This document shows, one piece after another, positions 15,785-23,845 of a stretch of 34,732 nucleotides of DNA. Source of the stretch: DATAFO01 sp046728935. Lineage in GTDB: Bacteria > Actinomycetota > Thermoleophilia > Solirubrobacterales > 70-9. The translations under genes were made by a program, and so were the position numbers. The notes beneath the pieces are model-generated. The model ran no database searches. It had not been told where the DNA came from and saw nothing but the letters and a program-made list of their open reading frames with translations. Every line of letters starts with the position of its first letter. The stretch's first letter is position 1. The stretch spans positions 1 to 34,732 of the forward strand of contig JBKPFS010000123.1 of the NCBI GenBank assembly GCA_046728935.1, read 5' to 3'.

Positions 15785-16490
15785 CTCCGGCCGCCTCCGC
15801 GATGCGTTCGTAGGCTCGGCCGGGATCGGGGTCGCCGAAGATCGCAGAGCCGGCGACGTAGAGGGTGGCCCCCGCATCGGCGACGCTGGCGACCGTGGTG
15901 CTGTCGATTCCCCCGTCGACCTCGAGCCTCGCCTCCGGCACCAGCTCGCGAAGCCGCGCCACCTTGGCCGGAGAGGCGGCGATGAACGCCTGGCCGCCCC
16001 AGCCCGGGTTCACGGTCATACAGAGGACGAGGTCGGCCTCGGCTACGAGATCGGTGACGGCCTCCGCGGGTGTGCCCGGATTGAGCGCCACGCCGGCCAG
16101 GCAACCCGCGTCGCGGATCGCCGCCAGGGTCCGGTGAGCATGGGGGTCAGCCTCCTGGTGGATCGTGATCCCGTCCGCGCCGGCCTCGGCGAACGCCGCG
16201 ATCTGGGCGCCGGGCCGCTCGATCATCAGGTGGACGTCGAGCGCGCCTCCGGCGTCGTGGACCTGGTCGGCGATCGCGGAGACGACCAGCGGGCCGATGG
16301 TGATCGGCGGCACGAAGTGGCCGTCCATGACGTCGACGTGGATCAGCCTCGCCCCGGCCGCGATCACCTCCGCCACCTGGGCACCGAGGCCTGCGAAGTC
16401 GGCGGATAGGATCGAGGGCGCGACGCGCTTGCCGGCGAATGCGTGGCGCGGGGAGCTGAGCTCAGTGGGCTCGTCGGCGGCGGCCTCCAT
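15777..16490 (-). CDS. rpe: Ribulose-phosphate 3-epimerase
   Basis: Rpe interconverts ribulose 5-phosphate and xylulose 5-phosphate in the pentose phosphate pathway. The 237-residue TIM barrel has APSILSADF near residue 24, VDVMDGHFVPPITIGP with metal-binding His and Asp, DVHLMIERP, MTVNPGWGGQAFI and EVDGGID. About 20 extra residues precede the usual start. Ribulose 5-phosphate is also the substrate of the DHBP synthase half of RibBA, which fits its placement between rsmB and the rib genes in actinobacteria. It follows the zinc-ribbon gene by 6 bp. Confidence 0.96.
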   Translation of the reverse strand: MEAAADEPTELSSPRHAFAGKRVAPSILSADFAGLGAQVAEVIAAGARLIHVDVMDGHFVPPITIGPLVVSAIADQVHDAGGALDVHLMIERPGAQIAAFAEAGADGITIHQEADPHAHRTLAAIRDAGCLAGVALNPGTPAEAVTDLVAEADLVLCMTVNPGWGGQAFIAASPAKVARLRELVPEARLEVDGGIDSTTVASVADAGATLYVAGSAIFGDPDPGRAYERIAEAAGAS

Positions 16491-16496
16491 CGTGAC

Positions 16497-16733
16497 CTAC
16501 ACCGGCTTCAGCATCGAGTGGCCGCAATGCTGGCAGCGCAGATCCTCTGAGGCGCTCATGCGGACGATCGTCTGGTGCTCCCCACACTCCGGGCAGTGGG
16601 AGACGAGCTCGTACCGCCGCAGGCAGTAGACGCAGCGGTAGCGACCCGGCAGCTGGGTCGGGCGAAGCCAGGGCTCGCCGCAGCCGGGGCATCCGGGGCG
16701 CGGCAGCGCGGTGGGATCGTCGGCCACCGTCAT
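16497..16733 (-). CDS. Small multi-zinc-ribbon protein
   Basis: The 78-residue protein is almost entirely CxxC knuckles: CPGC, CVYC, CPEC and CQHC, which would bind two zinc ions in a double zinc ribbon, ending in HSMLKPV. No catalytic motif is visible. The start ATG overlaps the rsmB stop (ATGA) and rpe follows after 6 bp, so it is cotranslated between an rRNA methyltransferase and an epimerase. Function unknown; binding to RNA, ribosome or protein partners is a guess from the fold. Confidence 0.75.
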   Translation of the reverse strand: MTVADDPTALPRPGCPGCGEPWLRPTQLPGRYRCVYCLRRYELVSHCPECGEHQTIVRMSASEDLRCQHCGHSMLKPV

Positions 16734-18127
16734 GCCGCCCGGGCGAGCCTAGCGATGAAGAAGCCGGAGGTGCGGTCGCGATCCGGGCGAAGCTGGATGA
16801 ATCGCGGGTCCCGCGAGGGCGCCAGGCTGCGGTTGGCGGACCCGACGTCGGCGACGGCCAGGCCCGGAACGCGCTCGACCGCCGAGCGGACGAGGTCCTC
16901 GTTCTCGCGTCTGGAGATCGTGCAGGTCGCGTACACGAGCGAACCCGCAGGGGCGCGGGCTTCCGCCGCCCGCTCGAGCAGGCGGGCCTGAAGGCCGGCG
17001 AGGCGATCGATGAGCTCGGGCGACTTCCGCCAGCGCGCGTCGGGCCGCGAGGCGAGGGTGCCGAGGTCGGAGCACGGCGGATCCACCAGGACCCGATCGT
17101 AGTCCTCGCCGAGGTCGGCCTCGGTCGCGTCGGCGACCTCGACCCGGACGTTGCCCGCCCCCGCCCGGGCGCACAGCTCACGCAGCTGGCTCGCGCGCCC
17201 CGGGTCCTTCTCCACCGCCACCAGCTCGCCCGCTCCGCCGAGGCGGGCGGCGATCGCGGTCGTCTTGATCCCGGGCCCCGCGCACAGATCGAGCACCCGC
17301 TCGCCGGGTCGGGGGTTGAGGATCCCGACCACCGCCTGCGAGCCGCGAGACTGGGGAAATACTCCTCCGGAGGTGATCGCGGCCTGGAGGGCGCCGCCGA
17401 CTCTGCCGCGCACGACGATCGCTTCCGTCGGCCACAGCGGGTCGGAGCCGTCCAGGGGTCCCTCGACCGTCTCGCCGGCGCGACGGAGCTCCTCCGCCAT
17501 CGTGGCGGGGTCCGCACGCAAAGTGTTGACGCGAAACGCGGTCTCGGACGGCTCGTTCATCGCCGCCATCAACGCGACGGCGTCGGCGCCGCCCAGCTCC
17601 TCCCACCACATCCGCGCCAGCCAGACCGGATACGAGTGCTTGACCGCGGCCGCCTCCGGCGTCGAATCGTCGAGCCCGGAGCGGAACCCGGGACCGAGCT
17701 CCGCCGCGCGGCGAAGGACCGCGTTCGCAAGTCCTGCCGCCGCGCGAGCCTTGCCCGCGGGGGCGCCCCCCGCGGCCATGCCGTCGCGCGCCAGGGCGAC
17801 CGCCTGGTCGACCGCCGCGTAGTCGGGCACCCGCTCGGAGAAGAGGAGCTCGTAGACGCCGAGGCGGAGCGCCGCGAGCACCGGCGCGTCGAGCCTGTCG
17901 ACCGGGCGCCTCGCGAGCCGCTCGATCAGGTGGTCGGACGTCCCGCGGCGCTGCACCGCGCCGTAGGCGAGGCGCTGGGCCTGGGCGCGATCGCGCGCGT
18001 CGAGCCCGGTGCGCTCTGCCGCGGCGCCCAGAGCGCGATCCGTCCAGGCGTGGTTCTCGAACGTCCGCCGCAGGGCCTCGAACGCCACCCGCCGCGCCGG
18101 CGAAATCGGAGCCGCCACCGCGTTCAT
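16730..18127 (-). CDS. rsmB: 16S rRNA (cytosine967-C5)-methyltransferase RsmB
   Basis: RsmB methylates C967 in 16S rRNA. From ATG 18127 the product is 465 residues: an N-terminal NusB-like RNA-binding domain (SPARRVAFEALRRTFENHAW, then KARAAAGLANAVLRR) and a C-terminal SAM-dependent methyltransferase. The latter has LDLCAGPGIKTTAIA, the motif IV catalytic region VDPPCSDLGTL, and the second catalytic Cys in YATCTISRREN. The frame is open further upstream to 18235, but ATG 18127 overlaps the fmt stop (ATGA) and gives the family's normal N-terminus. Part of the priA-def-fmt-rsmB operon. Confidence 0.95.
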   Translation of the reverse strand: MNAVAAPISPARRVAFEALRRTFENHAWTDRALGAAAERTGLDARDRAQAQRLAYGAVQRRGTSDHLIERLARRPVDRLDAPVLAALRLGVYELLFSERVPDYAAVDQAVALARDGMAAGGAPAGKARAAAGLANAVLRRAAELGPGFRSGLDDSTPEAAAVKHSYPVWLARMWWEELGGADAVALMAAMNEPSETAFRVNTLRADPATMAEELRRAGETVEGPLDGSDPLWPTEAIVVRGRVGGALQAAITSGGVFPQSRGSQAVVGILNPRPGERVLDLCAGPGIKTTAIAARLGGAGELVAVEKDPGRASQLRELCARAGAGNVRVEVADATEADLGEDYDRVLVDPPCSDLGTLASRPDARWRKSPELIDRLAGLQARLLERAAEARAPAGSLVYATCTISRRENEDLVRSAVERVPGLAVADVGSANRSLAPSRDPRFIQLRPDRDRTSGFFIARLARAA

Positions 18128-19038
18128 CCAGCCGCGAGCTTCGGGACCGCGTGCCCGCGGAGGTACGCGTCGGCGGGCATCGGCCTGCCGCCCGCGGGCT
18201 GCACGACCTCGAGCCGAAGCGCGCCGGAGGCACACCCGAGCACGAGCGAGCCGCCGCCGGCCTCGAGCGCCCCGGGCGGCGGACCGCTGCCCTCGACCCG
18301 GGCCTCGAGCACCCCGAGGCGCCGGCCGCCGTCGAGCTCGAGGTAGGCGCCCACCCGCGGTGTGAGCGCGCGCACCACGCGCTCGAGCTCCACGGCGGGC
18401 CGTGCGGGGTCGAGGCGCCGCTCCCCCGGCGCGATCTTCTCCGCGTAGGTCGCCAGCGCCTCGTCCTGCTCAGTGAACTCGAGCTTCCCCTCCCGCCGAA
18501 GCTCGAGCGCCCGCACCGACAGGTCCCCGCCCAGCGCGGCCAGCCGCGCAGCGAGGGTGCCGAAGTTGTCCTCATCGGCGATCGGCTCGCGCTCCTGGAG
18601 CGCGATCGGGCCCGAGTCGAGCCCCTCGGTGACGCGCATGATCGTCACCCCGGTCTCCGTGTCGCCGGCCATGATCGCCCGCTCGATCGGCGCCGCTCCC
18701 CGCCATCGCGGAAGCAGCGACGGGTGGACGTTCAGCATCTCGAGCTCCCTGAGGAGCGGGTCGCGGATCAGCTGGCCGAAGCCGCACACGACCGCGAGGT
18801 CGAGTGCCGCCTCACGAACGTGCGCGACGGCGTCGGGCGAGTTGACGCTCTCGACCTGGATCAGCCCGAGCCCCAGCTCGCGGGCGGCCACCGCGGCCGG
18901 CGGGGGCGCCAGCTTGCGGCCGCGCCCCTTCCGCCGATCCGGAGGGGTGACGACGAGCGCGGGACGAAACTCGGAGGCGGCGAGTCGTTCGAGGACGACC
19001 ACCGCGTACTCGGACGTGCCGAGGAACGCGACCCTCAA
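18124..19038 (-). CDS. fmt: Methionyl-tRNA formyltransferase
   Basis: Fmt formylates initiator Met-tRNA with 10-formyltetrahydrofolate. The 304-residue protein has MRVAFLGTSEYAV at the N-terminus, VCGFGQLI, and the folate/catalytic block NVHPSLLPRWRGAAPIERAI (about 103-122). LDSGPI at 140-145 carries the catalytic Asp, and a C-terminal OB-fold domain follows. The start is a TTG at 19038 overlapping the def stop (TTGA); no ATG or GTG would give the conserved N-terminus. Def and Fmt act at opposite ends of the formyl-methionine cycle and are coupled here by overlap. Confidence 0.95.
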   Translation of the reverse strand: MRVAFLGTSEYAVVVLERLAASEFRPALVVTPPDRRKGRGRKLAPPPAAVAARELGLGLIQVESVNSPDAVAHVREAALDLAVVCGFGQLIRDPLLRELEMLNVHPSLLPRWRGAAPIERAIMAGDTETGVTIMRVTEGLDSGPIALQEREPIADEDNFGTLAARLAALGGDLSVRALELRREGKLEFTEQDEALATYAEKIAPGERRLDPARPAVELERVVRALTPRVGAYLELDGGRRLGVLEARVEGSGPPPGALEAGGGSLVLGCASGALRLEVVQPAGGRPMPADAYLRGHAVPKLAAG

Positions 19039-19679
19039 CTCTCGTCCGGCTCGGGCTCCGAGTCCGGCCGGGGCGGCGCGTAGGTCTCCCCCTCCCGCAG
19101 CGCCCGGAGCGCTCCCTTCCGCTGCTCCCGCTCCGTGCGGTCGAGGATCAGCACGCCGTCGAGGTGATCGAGCTCGTGCTGAAGCACCCTCGCCTCGAGC
19201 CCCGACGCCTCGATCTTGAGGGGCTCGCCGTGCGCGTCGACGCCTCGCACCCGCGCGTGCAGGGGTCGCTCGACGTCGACCACGACGCCCGGCAGGCTGA
19301 GGCATCCCTCCTCGGCGGTCGCAAGCTCGTCGGAGAGCCACTCGATCTCCGGGTTCGCGACGGCGGTCGGGGTCGCGTCGAGGCCGGCCTGGAAGACCAA
19401 CAATCGGTGCATCACGCCGAGCTGGGTCGCGGCGAGGCCCACACCCATCGCGTCGTGCATGATCTTGATCAGCCGCTCGGCCTCGCGCTCGAGCTCCTCG
19501 CCGAATTCCGACACCTCTGCGGCGCGTGAGCGCAGCGCCGCATCGCCGAACGTCCGGACCTCGGCGAGCGCCGCCTCGCGGCGTTCGCGTTCCTCGTCGG
19601 TGAGACCAGCGCCGGTGGGGTCGGCTACCTGTCCCGAGACCTCGTGCTGATCGGTTTCGTGTTCGGCAACCTCGCTCAT
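19035..19679 (-). CDS. def: Peptide deformylase with N-terminal extension
   Basis: Def removes the N-formyl group from nascent proteins. The three metalloprotease motifs are present: GVGLAATQ at 79-86, EGCLSLP at 124-130 (metal Cys) and HELDH at 168-172 (two metal His and catalytic Glu). At 214 residues it is longer than most. About 37 acidic residues precede the usual start (VRTFGDAALR), and an acidic Pro/Glu tail follows. The ATG at 19679 is the only upstream start seen; an internal start cannot be excluded. It lies 44 bp after priA and overlaps fmt. Confidence 0.95.
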   Translation of the reverse strand: MSEVAEHETDQHEVSGQVADPTGAGLTDEERERREAALAEVRTFGDAALRSRAAEVSEFGEELEREAERLIKIMHDAMGVGLAATQLGVMHRLLVFQAGLDATPTAVANPEIEWLSDELATAEEGCLSLPGVVVDVERPLHARVRGVDAHGEPLKIEASGLEARVLQHELDHLDGVLILDRTEREQRKGALRALREGETYAPPRPDSEPEPDES

Positions 19680-19723
19680 CGCGTTCGAGGTCCGAGTCTA
19701 GGTGCTCCGGATTTTGCGTTGCC

Positions 19724-21910
19724 CTACTGGGGGTCGACGTCCACGGAGAGCGCCACGCCCCGAAGCTCGCGCGCCGCGGCCGCCCCCTCGACGGCCTCGC
19801 GCACAGCGTCGACCGCCGGCGCCCGCTCCGGGGCCTTGACCAGCAGCTGGCGCCGGTGGCGCCCGCGAAGCCGGAATCGCGGCGCCGGGCCGAGCACCTC
19901 GGCGCCCGCCGGCGCGGTCGCAGACAGCCGCTCGGCGACACGCTCGATGGCGCCCCCCGCACGGCCCGCCTCGGCGCAGGACACCTCGATCCGCACCAGG
20001 TGCGAGAAGGGCGGGTAGCGAAGGGCCCGGCGGCGCTCGAGCTCGCCGGCGAGGAAGCCCGGCGCGTCGTGAGCGGCGACGTGGCGAATCGCCTCCGCCT
20101 CAGGCGCGAGGGTCTGAACCACCACCGTGCCTCCGCCCTCCCCGCGCCCGCTCCGCCCGGCGACCTGGGAGACGAGCGCGAAGGTGCGCTCCTCGGCCCG
20201 GAAGTCGGGAAAGCGGAGCGTTGCGTCGGCGTCGACGACGACCGAGAGCACGACATCGTGGAAGTCGTGGCCCTTGGCGACCATCTGCGTGCCGACGAGG
20301 ACGCCCGAGCTCGCGGCCTGAAAGCGCTCCAGGACCTCCAGGTGGCCACCGGCCCGGGCCGCGCTGTCGGAGTCGAGCCGGAACACCGGCGCCGGGGCGA
20401 CCAGCTCGGCGAGCGCGTCCTCGAGCCGCTCCGTCCCGGCTCCGTGTCGCGCCAGGGTCACCGAACCGCAGTCGGGGCAGGCCTGCGGGATCTCCTCCTC
20501 GTGTCCGCAGTGGTGGCAGCGAAGCCGTCCGGCCCGCCGGTGGAGGACCAGCGAGACGTCGCATTCCGGACATCCCCAGGCGCGCCCGCAGGATCGGCAG
20601 TCCAGGTGCGGGGCAAAGCCTCGGCGGTTGAGGAGCACGATCGCTTTGGCGCCCCGATCGGCCAGCGCGGCGAGCGCCGTGCGAGTGTGAGCGTGGAGGG
20701 GCCCGGAGGTGCGCCCGCGCGCATCGCCGCGCATGTCGAGGACCTCCACGCCCGGCAGCGAGCGGCCGTCGGCTCGTTCGGGCAGCTCGAGGCGCTCCAG
20801 GGCGTACCAGCTCTCGGGCCGTGGGGTCGCCGACCCGAGGCACAGGATCGCCCCCGCGTCGGCGGCGCGCCAGCGTGCGACCTCGCGGGCGTCGTAGCGC
20901 GGGTCACCCTCCTGCTTGTAGGAGGCGTCGTGCTCCTCGTCGATCACGACGAGGCCCAGCCCGTCCAGGGGCGCGAACGCGGCCGAGCGCGGGCCGACGC
21001 AGACCCGTGCCTCGCCCCGGCGCAGTCGCTCCCACTCGTCGCGCCGCTCGCCCTCCGAGAGCCCGGAGTGCATCACCGCGACGCGGTCGCCCAGCCGACC
21101 GGCGAACCGGGAGGCGGTCTGCGGCGTGAGGCCGATCTCGGGCACGAGCACCAGCGCGGCGCGGCCGCGCTCGAGCGCCTCCCTGGCGGCGGCGAGGTAG
21201 ACCTCCGTCTTGCCCGACCCGGTAACCCCGTGAAGGAGCAGCTCGCCGCCGGCGCCATCCAGCCCGGAGACGATCCGGTCGACGGCCGCCCGCTGTGCGT
21301 CATCGAGGGTGACCTCGGCGGCGAGGGCTCCGACCCGCGGAGTTCGCGGCCGCCGCGCAACCTCGCGGTCGCGCAACCGGACGAGCCCCCTTCGCTCGAG
21401 CCGCCGAAGCGCATCGCGCGCCAGCCCCCTCGCGTCGAGCTCGGCCGATCCGAGCTCGCCGCCCTCGGCGACGAGCTCCGCGAGCGCTGTCCGCTGCCGG
21501 GCCCCGAGCCGCGCGTCGCCGGCGAGCGCCTTGGCTCCCTCCGCCGTGGCCTCCGCGACGAGCTCGAATCGGGGGCGGGTCTGGCCGCGTGCGCTTCCGG
21601 TCCCCGGCGGGAGCACGAGGTCGAGCCCACGCGCCGGCGTCGAGCAGTACTCGCGCGCCACCCGAAGCCCGAGCCGGACCAGGTCGGGCGGCGTTCCGGC
21701 CTCGAGCGCCTCGATCGGCTCAGCGAGGCGCTCGGGCGGAAGCGCGCTCGAGGAGGCGAGCTCGACGACCACGCCCAGCACGCGGCGGTGCCCGAACGGG
21801 ACCAGGAGCACCGTGCCGACCTCGACCGGGGCCATCTCGGGCGGCAGGCGATAGTCGTACGGCCCGCGCCGCGCGCGGGCCGTGGTCAGCGGCTCTACCT
21901 TGGCAATCAA
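19724..21910 (-). CDS. priA: Primosomal protein N' (replication restart helicase PriA)
   Basis: PriA reloads the replisome at collapsed forks. From TTG 21910 (giving MIAKVEPLTTARARRGPYDY, the usual N-terminus) the protein is 728 residues. An N-terminal DNA-binding domain is followed by Walker A GVTGSGKTEVYL, VIDEEHDASYKQ, GSATPRPESW, and a zinc-binding insert with eight cysteines (CRSC, CPEC, CHHC, CPDC). QVAGRSGRG closes the helicase core. Helicase motifs are intact, unlike the ATPase-dead PriA of some actinobacteria such as Mycobacterium. The frame is open to 22003, but that would leave only 5 bp to the divergent gene. A small hairpin (21924-21937) lies just upstream. Confidence 0.95.
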   Translation of the reverse strand: MIAKVEPLTTARARRGPYDYRLPPEMAPVEVGTVLLVPFGHRRVLGVVVELASSSALPPERLAEPIEALEAGTPPDLVRLGLRVAREYCSTPARGLDLVLPPGTGSARGQTRPRFELVAEATAEGAKALAGDARLGARQRTALAELVAEGGELGSAELDARGLARDALRRLERRGLVRLRDREVARRPRTPRVGALAAEVTLDDAQRAAVDRIVSGLDGAGGELLLHGVTGSGKTEVYLAAAREALERGRAALVLVPEIGLTPQTASRFAGRLGDRVAVMHSGLSEGERRDEWERLRRGEARVCVGPRSAAFAPLDGLGLVVIDEEHDASYKQEGDPRYDAREVARWRAADAGAILCLGSATPRPESWYALERLELPERADGRSLPGVEVLDMRGDARGRTSGPLHAHTRTALAALADRGAKAIVLLNRRGFAPHLDCRSCGRAWGCPECDVSLVLHRRAGRLRCHHCGHEEEIPQACPDCGSVTLARHGAGTERLEDALAELVAPAPVFRLDSDSAARAGGHLEVLERFQAASSGVLVGTQMVAKGHDFHDVVLSVVVDADATLRFPDFRAEERTFALVSQVAGRSGRGEGGGTVVVQTLAPEAEAIRHVAAHDAPGFLAGELERRRALRYPPFSHLVRIEVSCAEAGRAGGAIERVAERLSATAPAGAEVLGPAPRFRLRGRHRRQLLVKAPERAPAVDAVREAVEGAAAARELRGVALSVDVDPQ

Positions 21911-22008
21911 TGTATTCCAGTGAGCGGCCTCAGCCGCGAATGAGGCGTGTGCGTCATTTGTCTTCCGACGGTACGAGCCCAGGCGGCGGGAAGTAGGCTT
22001 CACGTCGG

Positions 22009-22533
22009 ATGGCGCCGAAGCTGCATCCCGGGGAGCGGGTGCTCTACGAGGGGCATCCCTCCTGGCGCTCGATCCTCGACTACTACGTAAAGGGCATCCT
22101 GGCGACCGCAGCGGTGGCGCTCATCGTTGCGTTGGTCAGCGGGCTCGGCGAGGGCGGCGCCGACAGCGGCCTCGTCGGGATCGTGGCCCTGGTCGGGGTG
22201 GCCATCACCATCCTCGCTGGCTTCATCAAGCGCGTCACCACCAGCTACACGATCACGGACCGCCGCCTGCACATCAAGCGTGGCATCGTCTCGCGCACGG
22301 TGCAGGAGACTCGCCTCGAGCGGGTGCAGAACGTCAACTACCAGCAGAGCATCCTCCAGCGCGTGCTCCAGATCGGCGACGTCGACTTCGACACCGCGGC
22401 GGGCGACGACTACAACTTCGTCTTCGGCGGCGTCTCCGAGCCCGCCGACGTCGTCCACATGGTCGACAACGCGACCCGGGGCGCGGGCGACGCGAGCCTG
22501 GGCGAGGGCCGAACGCCCGAGACACCGCGGTAG
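22009..22533 (+). CDS. Bacterial PH (bPH2/YdbS-like) domain membrane protein
   Basis: The 174-residue protein has two membrane helices at about 28-45 and 54-73. A cytoplasmic bacterial PH domain follows, with TSYTITDRRLHIKRGIVSR, LERVQNVNYQQSILQRVLQIGDVDFDTA at about 105-132 and a short Gly-rich tail. YdbS/YdbT-like proteins of this design have no firm biochemical function; some are linked to envelope stress or secreted toxins. The gene is divergent from priA and convergent with metK. No Shine-Dalgarno sequence precedes the ATG. Confidence 0.8.
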   Translation: MAPKLHPGERVLYEGHPSWRSILDYYVKGILATAAVALIVALVSGLGEGGADSGLVGIVALVGVAITILAGFIKRVTTSYTITDRRLHIKRGIVSRTVQETRLERVQNVNYQQSILQRVLQIGDVDFDTAAGDDYNFVFGGVSEPADVVHMVDNATRGAGDASLGEGRTPETPR

Positions 22534-22542
22534 ACGGTCGGG

Positions 22543-23799
22543 CTAGGAGACCGAAGCCGGGGACTCCGCGGGGGCGCCCTCGTCGAGCCGCGCGGCGGCG
22601 CGGAGGGAGTCGACGCGGTCGGTTCGCTCCCACGTGAAGTCGTGGTCGTCGCGCCCGAAGTGCCCGTAGGCGGCGGTCTTCTGGAAGATCGGGCGGTGGA
22701 GGTTGAGATAGCGGCGGAAGGCCGCCGGGCGGAGGTCGAACTCGCCCTCGATGATCGCGCGGAGCTGGTCGTCGGGCAGCTTTCCCGTGCCGAAGGAGTT
22801 CACCATCAGGGACACCGGGTGCGCGACCCCGATCGCGTAGGCGACCTGGAGCTCGCAGCGGTCGGCGAGCCCGGCGGCGACCACGTTCTTCGCCACGTGC
22901 CGGGCGGCGTAGGCGGCTGAGCGGTCGACCTTGGACGGGTCCTTGCCCGAGAACGCGCCGCCGCCGTGTCGGGCGGCGCCGCCGTACGTGTCGACGATGA
23001 CCTTGCGGCCGGTCAGGCCCGCGTCGCCGACCGGTCCCCCGATCACGAACTTGCCGGTCGGGTTGACGAGGAAGTTCCCGAGGAGCTCCTTGTCGGTGTA
23101 GAGCTCCTTGTACTCGGCGTGGAGCACCGGCTCGACGACGTGCTCCCAGAGATCGTTCTTGATCAGGGTCTCGCCGTCGATGTCCTCGTGGTGCTGGGTG
23201 GAGATCAGGATCTTGACCACCTCGACCGGGCGGTCGTTCTCGTAGCGGATCGTGACCTGGGTCTTGCCGTCCGGGCCGAGGTACGGGATCACCTCGGCCT
23301 TGCGGACCTCGGCGAGTCGCTTGGCGAGCGTGTGCGCGATCTGGATCGGCATCGGCATCAGCGCCTTGGTCTCGCGCGTCGCGTAGCCGAACATCATTCC
23401 CTGGTCGCCGGCCCCGGCCCGGTCCAGCTCGTCGTCGTCGTTGGGATCGGTGCGCGCCTCGTACGCCTCGTCGACCCCTTGCGCGATGTCCGGCGACTGC
23501 TCGTCGATCGCGGTCAGGACGGCGCAGCTCTTGCAGTCGAACCCGTACTCGGGGCGGTCGTAGCCGATCCGCCGGATCGTCTCGCGCACCAGCGAGGGGA
23601 TGTCGACGTAGGTCTCGGTCGTGATCTCCCCCGAAACGACGACGAGACCCGTGTTCACCAGGGTCTCGCAGGCGACGCGTCCGGTGGGGTCGTCGGCCAT
23701 GACTGCATCGAGGACGCCGTCGGAGATCTGGTCGCAGATCTTGTCGGGGTGCCCCTCGGTGACCGACTCGGAGGTGAACAGGTACGCGTTTGCGCTCAT
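22543..23799 (-). CDS. metK: S-adenosylmethionine synthetase
   Basis: MetK makes S-adenosylmethionine from methionine and ATP. The 418-residue product has GHPDK at 16-20, GAGDQGMMFGYA at 129-140, the P-loop-like GGGAFSGKDPSKVDRSAAY, and a C-terminal GHFGRDDHDFTWE. Length is at the upper end of the family because of a short Ala-rich tail. It lies 46 bp downstream of the DUF3352 gene; that gap is too short for a SAM riboswitch, and none is visible. Confidence 0.98.
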   Translation of the reverse strand: MSANAYLFTSESVTEGHPDKICDQISDGVLDAVMADDPTGRVACETLVNTGLVVVSGEITTETYVDIPSLVRETIRRIGYDRPEYGFDCKSCAVLTAIDEQSPDIAQGVDEAYEARTDPNDDDELDRAGAGDQGMMFGYATRETKALMPMPIQIAHTLAKRLAEVRKAEVIPYLGPDGKTQVTIRYENDRPVEVVKILISTQHHEDIDGETLIKNDLWEHVVEPVLHAEYKELYTDKELLGNFLVNPTGKFVIGGPVGDAGLTGRKVIVDTYGGAARHGGGAFSGKDPSKVDRSAAYAARHVAKNVVAAGLADRCELQVAYAIGVAHPVSLMVNSFGTGKLPDDQLRAIIEGEFDLRPAAFRRYLNLHRPIFQKTAAYGHFGRDDHDFTWERTDRVDSLRAAARLDEGAPAESPASVS

Positions 23800-23845
23800 C
23801 TCGCCGGCGAGGGTAGCGGAAGGGCGCCCGCCGGACGCCCGTCGG

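Noticed and set aside
19856..21943. Plus-strand ORF antisense to priA
   Set aside because: Covers almost exactly the priA coding region and has no recognisable motif.
23800..23845. SAM riboswitch ahead of metK
   Set aside because: Gap is 46 bp with no matching motif.
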